DNA of 64,000 bases, from the NCBI GenBank assembly GCA_049585795.1, contig JBAVAQ010000007.1, positions 186,001 through 250,000 of the forward strand, given 5' to 3'. Source of the stretch: JABDBE01 sp049585795. Its GTDB lineage: Bacteria; Acidobacteriota; Terriglobia; Terriglobales; Acidobacteriaceae. Each line of letters starts with the position of its first letter. Positions within the stretch are counted from its first letter, which is position 1. The notes below the pieces were generated by a model. The model searched no databases, was not told the DNA's origin, and was given only the letters and a program-made list of their open reading frames with translations. The translations under genes and the position numbers were made by a program. Below are positions 1-8,329 of this stretch, one piece after another.

Positions 1-297
1 CTGGTCGAGATTGCGAGCGGCCGCGCGTGAGAAACAATCTCTAAGAAAAACATGTTCAGCGAGAAGTTCGTCGACCAATGACTGCAGTTCGGGGAAACGC
101 GCGGCGGCTGGAAACAATTCTTTCTCTTCCGCTGCAAAATGAACTCCGATCTCGCTTTCAAATTGTTGTTGGATCTCCGCCTGCCATGGCTCCAGATCAA
201 TTTCTCCTGCCTGCATTGCCCGATCGAGGCGCACGCACAGCGCCAGCGCGTGCTGGTGCTGGTGCGACAGCGGGATCAGGTTCTTGTCACGCAGCAT
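1..297 (-). CDS. Hemerythrin-like (HHE) domain protein, C-terminus cut by window edge
   Basis: Reverse-strand translation from the ATG at 297 gives 99 residues that run off the left edge with no stop. It begins MLRDKNLIPLSHQHQHAL and carries the His/Glu pattern of hemerythrin HHE proteins: an early H-x-H-x-H group, HFAAEEKELFP near residue 55 and AEHVFLRD near residue 84. Such proteins bind a di-iron (or other metal) centre in a four-helix bundle and act in oxygen, NO or iron handling. No in-frame ATG lies just upstream. The exact role is not visible. Confidence 0.75.
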   Translation of the reverse strand, partial: MLRDKNLIPLSHQHQHALALCVRLDRAMQAGEIDLEPWQAEIQQQFESEIGVHFAAEEKELFPAAARFPELQSLVDELLAEHVFLRDCFSRAAARNLDQ

Positions 298-327
298 GAA
301 GCGATGATAAATGATTGATTTCCGCTG

Positions 328-360
328 GCGCCAGCACGGGCAAGGACGCCCGCGCCTACA
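328..360. repeat. Short GC-rich interspersed repeat
   Basis: The stretch with AGCACGGGCAAGGACGCCCG followed by CGCCTACA resembles both arms of the inverted repeat at 6573-6673. It lies in the gap between two minus-strand genes. It looks like a remnant of a dispersed palindromic repeat family. Confidence 0.5.
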
Positions 361-1191
361 CTAGCTTACGCCGGCTGCCATCCACTCGCTCCCGTCCGAG
401 CGCAGGGTGAGCCAGTCGGTGCGCACTCGATCCCACTCTTGAATAAGCATTCCATAGGATTCGAACAACTGGCGGATGCGGCGTCGCTCCCATCCGACGA
501 CGTCCTCCAAGATGGGCGCCAAGACGGCCAGGGCGTTGCTGCTGAGGATGGTTCTTTTCGCCACTTGCGAAACGTGCTTGGCCTCGGAGACAGCGATGGT
601 GAAACCATCGCGAACGTTGACGTGCAACATGACGTGAAGGTCAGAGCTGCCGTCGCCTACGTAGATGATGTGGTCTGGCCCGACCTGCTGTGCCGCCTGC
701 AACTGGTCGAGCATCGCCACTTTGCCGTACCCGGCAGTGGCGCGAGCAATGGATTCGATCTGGCCCGCATCGTTGTAGCGAAATTCGGTTCCATAGATGT
801 GGTCGCGAGGGACGATTCCTTCAAGCGCGGACTGAATTACTTCGACCGGCGCCGCCGAGAGAACATAAAAGTCGAAGTGATAGCCCTCAATTCCGCCCTT
901 GAGAATTTCATAAAGCAGCGCGATGTTTTCTTTGAGCCGAACCTTCTTGCCCGCTTCGTAGAGGTGCTCTTTGCGGACTCGACTCTGAAACTCCGGATCA
1001 TGCAGCAGAAGGTAGGCGAGCTCGGCCCCTTGTTGGACGAGGTTGAGCTTCGCCATCCCCTGCGCTTTTCGCTCGAACTCCTCAGTCGGGATGCCCGCCA
1101 ATTCACTCAATACATAGCCAGAATCGTTGAAGGTCAACGTCTGGTCAAAATCGCTGGCGAAGATATAGCGTTTCAAAGGTTTCTCACTCAT
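361..1191 (-). CDS. HAD-superfamily phosphatase (phosphoserine phosphatase-like)
   Basis: The 276-residue protein starts MSEKPLKRY. It has HAD motif I as DFDQT near residues 14-18, where the first Asp would be the nucleophile and the second the general acid, and motif IV as GDGSSD near residue 180, which binds Mg2+. The size and the helical cap between the motifs fit the phosphoserine-phosphatase-like / PHOSPHO branch of small-molecule phosphatases. The reading frame continues 12 codons upstream, but the ATG at 1191 has a better context (GGGA upstream). The substrate cannot be read from the sequence. Confidence 0.8.
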   Translation of the reverse strand: MSEKPLKRYIFASDFDQTLTFNDSGYVLSELAGIPTEEFERKAQGMAKLNLVQQGAELAYLLLHDPEFQSRVRKEHLYEAGKKVRLKENIALLYEILKGGIEGYHFDFYVLSAAPVEVIQSALEGIVPRDHIYGTEFRYNDAGQIESIARATAGYGKVAMLDQLQAAQQVGPDHIIYVGDGSSDLHVMLHVNVRDGFTIAVSEAKHVSQVAKRTILSSNALAVLAPILEDVVGWERRRIRQLFESYGMLIQEWDRVRTDWLTLRSDGSEWMAAGVS

Positions 1192-1351
1192 GGTCCCATT
1201 AGATTCGATGCGAGGCCAAAAGACCAATTAAAAACATTGATGCGGGCTATAACCCATTGAGATTTAATCGTTTGTTAATAATTCAGGCAGTTGCAGCCAT
1301 TTCTTTTTCCGGTACCAGATGGCTATGCTGAAGCTCCTATGAGCTATGACC

Positions 1352-1795
1352 TCAGGGACTAACCGTGATGACTGACGTTCCATGCGAATCCACGCCCACA
1401 ATGGAGTATTCAGCCGTAACGTGGAACGTGCCCGGAGTACTGGGAGCATAATAAGTTACTATTAGCGTATTGCCAGCTGGCGGGTTCAGCAGAATCGTAC
1501 CGCCCGGGCATGGTCCAATAGGTGGCATGTTCACTCCTCCCCACAAACACACATTATTGTCGTTTTCGACGACACTCCAAAAGGTGATGAAACTAATGCA
1601 TTCAGAGCAGAGGCCTTTTAGCGTAGCTTGCAGCGTCACTTTGCCGCCTTCAGGGATCGTAGCAGCTGCCGGTGAGATGGTCACCGTCACGTCCGGGTTA
1701 CCGCTGCCGAGAACAACTCCAGGACCGCCACCACAGGCAACGGTGATAATCAACAGGGCAAACATCGCGGAGCACAGCGGTCGGCGTGAATGCAT
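1352..1795 (-). CDS. Putative lipoprotein with Ig-like domain
   Basis: This 147-residue protein has a basic N-terminus (MHSRR), a hydrophobic stretch and a lipobox-like ITVAC, followed by a Gly-rich linker, so export and lipidation are likely. The mature part (VTVTISPAAATIPEGGKVTL and onward) looks like a bacterial Ig-like fold of the kind repeated in acidobacterial surface proteins. The four later Cys residues could form disulfides. An ATG five codons upstream is also possible. No enzyme motif is visible. Confidence 0.6.
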   Translation of the reverse strand: MHSRRPLCSAMFALLIITVACGGGPGVVLGSGNPDVTVTISPAAATIPEGGKVTLQATLKGLCSECISFITFWSVVENDNNVCLWGGVNMPPIGPCPGGTILLNPPAGNTLIVTYYAPSTPGTFHVTAEYSIVGVDSHGTSVITVSP

Positions 1796-1896
1796 CAGAC
1801 CTCCAGCCAAAAAGAGTACCGAGCCTGAATTTCCGTTCGACAGAGTCCCAGCTTCACTTTAGAGCGGAGACTTTTTCGTTCATCCACGCAAAATAG

Positions 1897-2802
1897 TTAC
1901 TTGTAAGTCGCCTTAAAGCCTAAAAGGGGCGGGTGGCCATTCTTGCCCTTGACTTGGTACCCTCCGACGAGGGAGCGCTTGTCGTTGATCCCGCCTGCGT
2001 AAGTGAATATCGCCTTGGGGTAGTCGAACTTATAGTATCTCCCAGCGTGCAACAGTGCACCGTGGCCGACGGCGGCGGAATCCGTCCAGAAATAAGTAAC
2101 ATCGCCGGCACTGTCGAGGTCCGAGGCGTACGAGTTGGCCGCGAGCGGGACATCAATAGTCGTGTATGTGTTGCCGTTGTCTTTTGTAATAGAGGATTCA
2201 ATAAGCCCTCTCTGATCCAGCCACCACAAGACGATCCAGCCAGCCTTATTGATGCCCGCGGCAGCAGTAGTGCCAAAGGCTGCGGGATCGTCCAGAATTG
2301 TGTATTTCTTGCCCTTCAAGAGAAATCCATGGGTTTTCCCGTTGGTGTCCACATAGTCGCCGACAATGGCTCCTTTGTCGTTTATCCCGGATGCAACCGA
2401 GGACACGGCACCCGCAGGGCCGGGGATGTCTGTATATTTGTCATTCTTGTACAGAAATCCCACAGAGTTGCCGCTGGAATTGTTGTAGACGCCGACTACC
2501 GAGATGGCTCCGTCCGGATTGAGATTCTCGGCGACAGTACTGCCTGCCATTGCTTTCGGATCGTCAAGCGTGGTCAGCTTTTTGCCGTTTAGGATATACC
2601 CGTGCGAAACCGAATTCTTGTCCACGTACGATCCTACGGTCACCCCTGTGTTGTTGATCCCACTAGGTCCTGTCTGCATCGCTCCAGGCACGTTGGCCTT
2701 GCTGAACGTGAAGGTGAGCTTGGGCGGATCGCCTGCAGTAGCACCGACCGTGCACGCCAACGCTAAACCCATTACCCATAGCATGGATCTGCAGTTTTTC
2801 AT
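1897..2802 (-). CDS. Secreted HAF-repeat protein
   Basis: The 301-residue protein begins with a signal peptide (MKNCRSMLWVMGLALAC, predicted cleavage after the Ala-rich segment). It contains about five degenerate repeats of the type GINxxGxxVGxYxD...HGF/Y, near residues 47, 93, 138, 184 and 272. This is the pattern of the HAF family of extracellular repeats, probably beta-propeller-like, whose function is unknown. A GGAG ribosome site precedes the ATG. It is expected outside the cytoplasm. Confidence 0.75.
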   Translation of the reverse strand: MKNCRSMLWVMGLALACTVGATAGDPPKLTFTFSKANVPGAMQTGPSGINNTGVTVGSYVDKNSVSHGYILNGKKLTTLDDPKAMAGSTVAENLNPDGAISVVGVYNNSSGNSVGFLYKNDKYTDIPGPAGAVSSVASGINDKGAIVGDYVDTNGKTHGFLLKGKKYTILDDPAAFGTTAAAGINKAGWIVLWWLDQRGLIESSITKDNGNTYTTIDVPLAANSYASDLDSAGDVTYFWTDSAAVGHGALLHAGRYYKFDYPKAIFTYAGGINDKRSLVGGYQVKGKNGHPPLLGFKATYK

Positions 2803-3353
2803 CGATTTTCTCCTCGCCTGGTAGGCACCAGACCACGTTTAGCGAATTGCTGTCTTGAAACCAAGAAGCATGAATGGGTGCTCCTTAAGAATCTAGAACG
2901 GGGGCCCGAATGCTTAAAAAGCCGGTATTGGAGATCGAGTGCGATGAAAAAACGAATAAACGCAAGATGTGCCCAAACGCGAGCCGGATTATGCTCCGTA
3001 GCGGCCGCTCTGTCAATCCGCAAATGTTGCGTCAGTAACCGGGCGCTGGCGGCTCAATGGGATCGTTGGCGTAACCCTCGGCCACACTCATCAGCCGGGC
3101 CTAGCCGAAAACCAGCTCCACTCTGCGGTCCAAACCCCTCCCTTCCCCTTTTTGGAACGACCCTCCAATCTTTTCTCACTATTCACGTCAAAGTCAACGG
3201 ACCGCAAGGCGGTTCCCTCGCCCTGAGCCGCGAATTCTTTTGCTATTCCCGTACCCGCGTCATTAAAGACGCGCAACAGCGCGTCGATATGCAACTCCAC
3301 TCCATGGCTCTGCTCCAGGACTGAGTCCATCCAGCTTTTCATCATGCACGTAG
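2803..3353. other. Gene-poor stretch
   Basis: No convincing gene is seen on either strand. Open frames here have low-complexity Arg/Ser/Pro-rich translations, no plausible domain and no good ribosome sites. The left part must hold the promoter of the HAF gene. Confidence 0.5.
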
Positions 3354-3563
3354 TCGACGTCCTCATCAAAGGCACGCTCAAGCCAGCGGCTGATCATCCA
3401 AGCCCTGAGCATCGCCGCCAGGAACGCAAAAAACGTCCGCTTCGACACCAACCGCGAATCCGAAAAGCAAAGCATGGTCCGCGAAGTCCCCGACTATGCC
3501 GAACAATATTTGATGGAGCACCCCGAAATAGGCCCACCCCTGAGCCCACGTGGCGCGGGCGCC
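3354..3563 (+). pseudogene. Possible remnant of a coding region
   Basis: After an in-frame TAG at 3351-3353 the plus strand reads through a protein-like segment, including IIQALSIAARNAKNVRFDTN and then VPDYAEQYLMEHPEIGPP. It has normal amphipathic composition, unlike the flanks, and no start codon of its own before an internal ATG at 3474. Downstream it runs into repeat sequence. It may be the tail of a decayed gene whose upstream part is out of frame. I do not recognise the family. Confidence 0.3.
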
Positions 3564-3590
3564 CCCGCCAAAGAGGCCGGAACCACAATA

Positions 3591-3651
3591 TGTAGCGCGG
3601 ACATTCCTGTCCGCGACGCAAGTGCGTGTAGCGCGGACATTCACGTCCGCG
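3591..3651. repeat. Tandem pair of 25-bp palindromic repeats
   Basis: Two 25-bp units starting TGTAGCGCGGACATTC lie 36 bp apart (3591-3615 and 3627-3651). The first contains a perfect inverted repeat, GCGGACA / TGTCCGC with a 4-nt loop. In the second copy one base of the palindrome differs. This is a dispersed repeat type, not a gene. Confidence 0.75.
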
Positions 3652-4108
3652 CAGCCGCGACAAAAGCCACCGTTCAGATCAAAGCCCAGGCCGCGCCACA
3701 AGCCGCAAAGCAAACCACCACGCAAGAAGTTATAGCCGCAGAACCACCCGCGAAGCGGCGACCCAACCCAGCTCCACCGCGCAAGCCGTGCCACAAAACC
3801 AGAAAACAACCCATCTCCGCGGGAGAAAAAGACCCAGCGGGAACTGCAGGAACGCGAACTCAAGCGAGTGCAGGCCGCAATCGCAGGCGCCGAACGCGCC
3901 AACTGGCGCGACCTCCGCACCGTCTTCGAATCCGCCGGCATCTGCAAACAGGACGCAGATGCTCCTTCGTAAACGAACCCGCCTTTACTAATTTCTTCCA
4001 ACCATTGAAAATGGTGAGTTCGCCCTCACGTGCCGTTTTCTCCTGAGTGCGGAGCGCATAATACAAGCATCATCGCCCGCAAGCGGGCGCACTGGAGCAG
4101 AAATCATT
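3652..4108. other. Gene-poor stretch with low-complexity frames
   Basis: Open frames on both strands are rich in Arg, Pro, Ala and Thr and lack any recognisable domain. I see no supported gene before the small gene at 4109, apart from decayed or spacer sequence. Confidence 0.45.
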
Positions 4109-4294
4109 ATGGGAACTTCCGGAGAACTGATTCGCCTGATCAACTACGTAGACGACATTACGACCACCCTGCGCCGCATCAACGCTTTCGTTGCGGTTAT
4201 GGAGAGCGACGAAAAGAAGCGTCTGGCCGACAGCCTGAAAGTCGCGGGTTCGAACCTCGACGCCCTCGTGGTCCGACTGGAAAAAGGTCAATAG
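4109..4294 (+). CDS. Small conserved-looking protein upstream of hydroxyacyl-CoA dehydrogenase
   Basis: The 61-residue protein (MGTSGELIRLINYVDDITTT...) is predicted to be mostly helical, with alternating charge and no membrane segment. A GGAGCAG ribosome site lies about 8 bases upstream of the ATG. Its stop codon TAG shares its last base with the GTG start of the next gene, so the two are probably translationally coupled. Function unknown. Confidence 0.6.
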   Translation: MGTSGELIRLINYVDDITTTLRRINAFVAVMESDEKKRLADSLKVAGSNLDALVVRLEKGQ

Positions 4295-5196
4295 TGGCGC
4301 AAGTCCGGACAATTGCCGTGATCGGCGCCGGGACCATGGGCCGTGGCATCGCTCACGTGGCCGCGCTGGGCGGTTACCACACCATCCTGGAAGATTTGCT
4401 TCCCAACGCGCTGCGTCGGGCGGAGAATGAGATTCGCGGCAACCTCGACAAAGCGGTGGAAATTGGGAAAGTTTCTGTCGAAGATGCCGATGCCGCGTTC
4501 GGGCGGTTGCGATACGCGGGCAGCGTAGAAGAAGCCGCGCGCGAAGCGGATCTCGTCATCGAAGCTGTGCCCGAGGAGATGGAGTCGAAGATTGAGGTAT
4601 TCACCCTGCTCGACAAGATCTGCCGTCCCGGAACCATTTTGGCTTCGAACACTTCTTCGCTCAGCATTACCGAGATTGCCAGCGTCACTTACCGGGCCAA
4701 GAAATGTGTGGGAATGCATTTTTTCAACCCAGTCCACAAAATGAAACTGCTCGAAGTTGTTCGCGGGCTCGAAACCGATGACGACACGCTCGCGACCGCA
4801 GGCGAAGTGGGCAGGCGGATGGGCAAGGAAGTTGTCGTGATCAAAGAATCGCCCGGCTTCATCACCAGCCGCATCAACGCCATGATCGGGAACGAAGCCT
4901 TCTACATGTTGCAGGAAGGCATCGCTTCCGCGCAGGACATCGATAAAGCTTTGAAGCTGGGATTGAACCATCCGATGGGGCCGTTCGAGTTGGTGGATTT
5001 AGTAGGACTGGACACGCGGCTCTCGATTTTGGAGTATCTGCACAAGAGTTTGGGAGAAAAGTATCGCCCGGCGCCACTTTTGGTGCAGTACGTGAAGGCC
5101 GGGCGCGTCGGCCGCAAGTCCGGACGCGGTGTGTATGACTATCCCGAGCAGACGACGGCGCAAGAGAACGCGCCAGTTGCCAAAGCGGGGGACTAG
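4294..5196 (+). CDS. 3-hydroxyacyl-CoA (3-hydroxybutyryl-CoA) dehydrogenase
   Basis: The 300-residue protein is the usual length of the single-domain bacterial enzyme that oxidises L-3-hydroxyacyl-CoA with NAD(P)+. It shows the Rossmann motif VIGAGTMGRGIA near residues 9-20, then the conserved HFFNPVHKMKLLEVV segment that holds the catalytic His, then SPGFITSRI and a C-terminal helical dimerisation domain (NHPMGPFELVDLVGLD). The frame is open further upstream, but the GTG at 4294, overlapping the previous stop, gives the correct family N-terminus. Role: fatty-acid beta-oxidation or butyryl-CoA metabolism in the cytoplasm. Confidence 0.92.
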   Translation: MAQVRTIAVIGAGTMGRGIAHVAALGGYHTILEDLLPNALRRAENEIRGNLDKAVEIGKVSVEDADAAFGRLRYAGSVEEAAREADLVIEAVPEEMESKIEVFTLLDKICRPGTILASNTSSLSITEIASVTYRAKKCVGMHFFNPVHKMKLLEVVRGLETDDDTLATAGEVGRRMGKEVVVIKESPGFITSRINAMIGNEAFYMLQEGIASAQDIDKALKLGLNHPMGPFELVDLVGLDTRLSILEYLHKSLGEKYRPAPLLVQYVKAGRVGRKSGRGVYDYPEQTTAQENAPVAKAGD

Positions 5197-5251
5197 CCGT
5201 CATCTCGCTCGTCATCCCTTGCCAGTCATCTCTCTTGTCATCCCGAGAAAA

Positions 5252-5310
5252 GAAGCGACGAGGAATCCAGGTTTTTTCGGTCCACGCGAAAAAACCTAGA
5301 TCCTCGCTTC
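5252..5310. terminator. Long inverted repeat between convergent genes
   Basis: Arms at 5252-5279 and 5287-5310 pair almost fully; each carries a run of six T or A at the inner end (GGTTTTTTCG / CGAAAAAACC). The hairpin sits between the convergent dehydrogenase and DUF2911 genes and could end transcription on both strands. It may equally be a dispersed palindromic element. Confidence 0.5.
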
Positions 5311-5316
5311 GCGCTG

Positions 5317-5345
5317 GACGAGTCAAAGACCCGTCCCCGCACGAT
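5317..5345. repeat. Dispersed palindrome GACGxGTCAAAGACCCGTC, copy 1
   Basis: The 29-bp sequence from GACGAGTCAAAG to CACGAT matches 21434-21462 at all but two positions. In the second copy it forms a perfect 7-bp stem, GACGGGT / ACCCGTC, with a 5-nt loop. This copy lies immediately 3' of the DUF2911 gene. Confidence 0.7.
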
Positions 5346-5349
5346 TTTT

Positions 5350-6420
5350 CTAGTTCTTGTTGATGTCCTGCTTCGCCTCCAGCTTCTTCACCAGGGGTTC
5401 AAAGAAAATCTTCTGGTTATCAGGAGCGCCCGCCAGCGTCATCTTGATTTCCTTGAGGGCATTGTCATAGTCGCCCTTAGCCGAGTAGATTCGCGCGGTG
5501 CCGTCGTGAACCACCCAATCATTCGGATCCTTCTTGGCCGCCTCGCGAAATAGCGCGAATGCCTCATCCTGTTTGCCCTGGGTTTGCAGTTGGCGGCCGT
5601 AGTAATACAGTTGAGCCGCCGTAGCCCGCTCGAGCGCTTCCTTCTTGGCCGCCTCGGCGTCGTCTTTCTTATCCATCGCTTCAAGGATCTGGGACTTTGT
5701 CAGGAAATTGTCGAAGCGTGGCTCGGTGCCGATCGAGGTCTCCTCGTATTGCAGGGCTTCATTCAGGTCGTACTTGTTGGTGAGCAGATAGGTCGCGGCG
5801 TCATCCCAACCTTCCCAGGTGTATTGCGCCAGACCCTGAAGTTGGTTGTGCAGGCTGGCCTGCACAATATCATGCACATTCACATCGATTTTGAAGGGAA
5901 CCGCAACCTTCTCCCAACTCAGAGTGGCAACAGCGGAGTCAGGCTTTACATCATTGAAGTCGAAGGTCAGTGCTTCATGCGGGTCCGAAGGTTGCGGCTT
6001 CACGGTTACTCGGAGTGCGTCATCAGCCTGGTTGTAGGTGAAGCTACCCCATGCCGTGTGGACTTTGGAGAAAATAACCGTCCACTGATTTTCTCCAGGA
6101 ATGGTGAAAAGAGCGTAGGTGCCCTTGGCCAGCGGCTTTCCCTCGATTGTCACGTCGTCGGTGAACTTGATGATTGTGTTTTCGTTCGCGCCCGTGCGCC
6201 AAACTTCGTTATAGGGCACAAGCTTGCCCCAAATGACTCGACCCTTCGCCAGTGGCCGGGAATAGCTGATCGTGATGTCGGTGATTCCGATGCGCTGCGT
6301 CACCGCGGAGTGCTGGCTATCCCGAGGCAAGTCTAAGAGCGCGGATTGCGCGCGGCACAACGGGTTTCCCAACGAAAGCCCCGCGATGACGAGCAAAGCA
6401 ACGGCAAAATGTTTGAGCAT
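5350..6420 (-). CDS. Secreted DUF2911 protein with TPR repeats
   Basis: The 356-residue protein starts MLKHFAVALLVIAG with a clear signal peptide. Residues about 30-170 match DUF2911 (SAVTQRIGITDITISYSRP... VWRTGANENT... GTYALFTIPG), a family found in Bacteroidetes and Acidobacteria with no known activity. The C-terminal half has TPR-like helices (ARIYSAKGDYDNALKEIK). The frame is open 75 codons further upstream, but the ATG at 6420 has a GGAGG ribosome site 7 bases away and leads straight into the signal peptide. Probably periplasmic. Confidence 0.8.
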   Translation of the reverse strand: MLKHFAVALLVIAGLSLGNPLCRAQSALLDLPRDSQHSAVTQRIGITDITISYSRPLAKGRVIWGKLVPYNEVWRTGANENTIIKFTDDVTIEGKPLAKGTYALFTIPGENQWTVIFSKVHTAWGSFTYNQADDALRVTVKPQPSDPHEALTFDFNDVKPDSAVATLSWEKVAVPFKIDVNVHDIVQASLHNQLQGLAQYTWEGWDDAATYLLTNKYDLNEALQYEETSIGTEPRFDNFLTKSQILEAMDKKDDAEAAKKEALERATAAQLYYYGRQLQTQGKQDEAFALFREAAKKDPNDWVVHDGTARIYSAKGDYDNALKEIKMTLAGAPDNQKIFFEPLVKKLEAKQDINKN

Positions 6421-6572
6421 GAAATGACCTCCGCTTCTAATTTGTCTTCCGGGGAAAGAACCACCGGAACTGGATTGAAGAAAACGACCATTTAGACGGA
6501 TGGGCAACTTGCCGGATAGCGAGTTGTAACAAGTTGTAAAAAGACCCGTCCGCCGGAGCGGACGCTTATTAA

Positions 6573-6673
6573 TGTAGGCACGGGCATCCTCGCCCGTGCT
6601 GGGACGCGAGGATGCTGGCGTTTCGAATGCGAAGCTGGGAGACAAAGCACGAGCGCGGACGCTCGCGCCTACA
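6573..6673. repeat. Inverted repeat with 28-bp arms
   Basis: Arms 6573-6600 (TGTAGGCACGGGCATCCTCG...) and 6646-6673 (...GCGGACGCTCGCGCCTACA) are inverted copies with several mismatches, and each arm is itself palindromic. It fills most of the 312-base gap between the divergent DUF2911 gene and the gene at 6733. A related fragment lies at 328-360. Confidence 0.7.
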
Positions 6674-6732
6674 CTAAGCGCGACGCTCTATGTACGTCGG
6701 CCACAAGTACTTTAGAATCACCTTCGGTACTT

Positions 6733-7029
6733 ATGACGTCGAACGTCCGTCTGGAACGCGTTCTTGCTCAACTGCGTCTCTACGAGCACCCGCTGCTGGA
6801 GTTCTCGGCGCGCGCCAAAGGTGACAGCGTCGAACTGATCATTCAGTTCAAGAATCCTCCAGTCCCAGTGCACACTTATTACTTCGATTTGCATCCACGC
6901 GATTTGGACAACTCACAGTTTGAGTGGACTCTGCAACGCCAACTCTACGATTGTCTGCACGACTACCTGGTCGAAATGTTTATCCGCACCCCGCAAGACC
7001 GCCTCGAACGGCAACGGGACGGCTTGTGA
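6733..7029 (+). CDS. Conserved hypothetical protein, coupled to MidA-like gene
   Basis: The 98-residue protein (MTSNVRLERVLAQLRLYEHP...) has mixed alpha/beta character and no signal peptide or membrane segment. The family is not recognised. A TAGAAT box at 6713-6718 would place transcription start about 8 bases before the ATG, and no ribosome site is present. Its stop TGA overlaps the GTG start of the methyltransferase gene (GTGA), so the two form an operon. Confidence 0.65.
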   Translation: MTSNVRLERVLAQLRLYEHPLLEFSARAKGDSVELIIQFKNPPVPVHTYYFDLHPRDLDNSQFEWTLQRQLYDCLHDYLVEMFIRTPQDRLERQRDGL

Positions 7030-8219
7030 CCCTGCGCCAGAAAATTGAACAGGAAATCCGCGCGCGCGGCCCGATTCCGTTTTCACGCTATATGGAACTG
7101 TGCCTGTACGAACCCGAGCTTGGCTACTACTCGCGCAACGCCGAACAGTTCGGAAAGGCCGGCGACTTCTACACCTCCAGCGATGTGCATGCGGTTTTTG
7201 GCCGCTTGCTCGCTCGGCAGTTCGAAGAGATCTGGCGCGTGCTGGGGTCGCCAGAGCAGATCGAAATTCTGGAACTCGGACCGGGTCGCGGATTATTCGC
7301 GCAGGATGTGCTGGATTGGTCGGAGAAAAAGTTCCCCGAATTCTTTCGTGCTTTGCATTACTCCTTGGCGGAACGTTCGCCTGCGTTGCGCCAGCGATTA
7401 GAAGCAACTCTCAGCAAGCATTTCAAATCGGGCAAAGTGTCGCTGGCGCAGCCGCTAAAGCCGCCATCTCCCCAAAGTCCATATGGCACGGCTGAAGCCG
7501 TGCCCTTCCACGGCTACTCTCGCGTCCTCGACGCTGAGGTCCCCATTATCGTCTTCGCCAACGAGTTCTTCGACGCGCTGCCGGTAGAGGTTCTTAGCCC
7601 GCAAGGCGAGTTGCGAATAGCGGAAAAAGACGGGCGATTACTCGAAACCTGGCACACCCCATCTGCCGATTCACTGGAATTTCTGGATCGCTATAGCGTG
7701 CATCCCGAAGCCGACGAGCGAATCGAAGCGACCCTCATCGCGCAGAGCTATATGTCGCACATCGCTGCCACCATGAAGCGCGGATTCATCATCGCCATCG
7801 ACTACGGCTATACCCGCGAGGAGCAACTGGCCGGCCGGCATCGCGGCACTATCGCAGCCTATCGACAGCATTCGATGAGCGCAAACCCTTACGAAGCGCC
7901 AGGCGAACAAGACATCACGGCTCACGTGAATTTCACTGCGCTCGCCGGCGCAGCCGAGCAGAACAGAATGCGAGTCCAGCCCTTGCTTACTCAATCCCCG
8001 TTTCTCCTGGGAATTGGCGAGCACAATCAATTTGCCGACGCTTTCGAAGAGTGCCGATTGCCGCAGGAACGCGCCAAGGTCGCTCTGCAATTGAAACACC
8101 TGGTCACTCCCGCGGGAATGGGGGAGAGTTTTCATGTGCTGGTGGCATCGAAAGGCATCGACGCAGATCGGGTGTCAAAGTTAAGCGGACTGACATTCGG
8201 AAAAACCGCCCAGTTATAA
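7026..8219 (+). CDS. SAM-dependent methyltransferase, MidA/NDUFAF7 (DUF185) family
   Basis: The 397-residue protein has the family N-terminus (GPIPFSRYMELCLYEPELGYY, then GDFYTSSDVHAVFG) and the SAM-binding motif ILELGPGRGLFAQDVL. NDUFAF7/MidA proteins methylate an Arg of a respiratory complex I subunit in mitochondria; the bacterial target is less certain. GTG at 7026 overlaps the previous stop by four bases. Residues around 155-162 (PYGTAEAVPFH) are encoded by a 25-bp sequence that occurs again before recN, so a dispersed repeat seems to have entered this gene in frame. Confidence 0.88.
   Translation: MTLRQKIEQEIRARGPIPFSRYMELCLYEPELGYYSRNAEQFGKAGDFYTSSDVHAVFGRLLARQFEEIWRVLGSPEQIEILELGPGRGLFAQDVLDWSEKKFPEFFRALHYSLAERSPALRQRLEATLSKHFKSGKVSLAQPLKPPSPQSPYGTAEAVPFHGYSRVLDAEVPIIVFANEFFDALPVEVLSPQGELRIAEKDGRLLETWHTPSADSLEFLDRYSVHPEADERIEATLIAQSYMSHIAATMKRGFIIAIDYGYTREEQLAGRHRGTIAAYRQHSMSANPYEAPGEQDITAHVNFTALAGAAEQNRMRVQPLLTQSPFLLGIGEHNQFADAFEECRLPQERAKVALQLKHLVTPAGMGESFHVLVASKGIDADRVSKLSGLTFGKTAQL
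7485..7509 (+). repeat. 25-bp dispersed repeat inside a coding region
   Basis: GGCACGGCTGAAGCCGTGCC followed by CTTCC is identical to 57326-57350, in the same orientation relative to the window. It contains the palindrome GGCACGGCTgaAGCCGTGCC. Here it encodes part of the MidA-like protein. Confidence 0.85.
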
Positions 8220-8329
8220 GAGAGACGCTTCAAACCCATCAAAAACTTTTATCGCGACAACATGGTTCCCAGGAAGGTACCGAACCATCTATATCCCAAT
8301 CGGATTTCATTCGGATAAGGGAGATCGCA

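Noticed and set aside
439..1260. Long plus-strand frame of 273 codons
   Set aside because: It is antisense to the HAD phosphatase gene, which has clear catalytic motifs. The plus-strand product has no domain and arises from high GC codon bias.
1933..2592. Plus-strand frame of 219 codons
   Set aside because: Antisense to the HAF-repeat gene. Its sequence mirrors the repeats and it has no ribosome site.
4240..4262. GGGTTCGAACCTC, similar to the T-arm of tRNA
   Set aside because: It lies inside the small coding gene at 4109-4294, and no acceptor stem or anticodon arm surrounds it.
4288..4971. Minus-strand frame of 227 codons
   Set aside because: Antisense to the hydroxyacyl-CoA dehydrogenase; the sense frame carries all family motifs.
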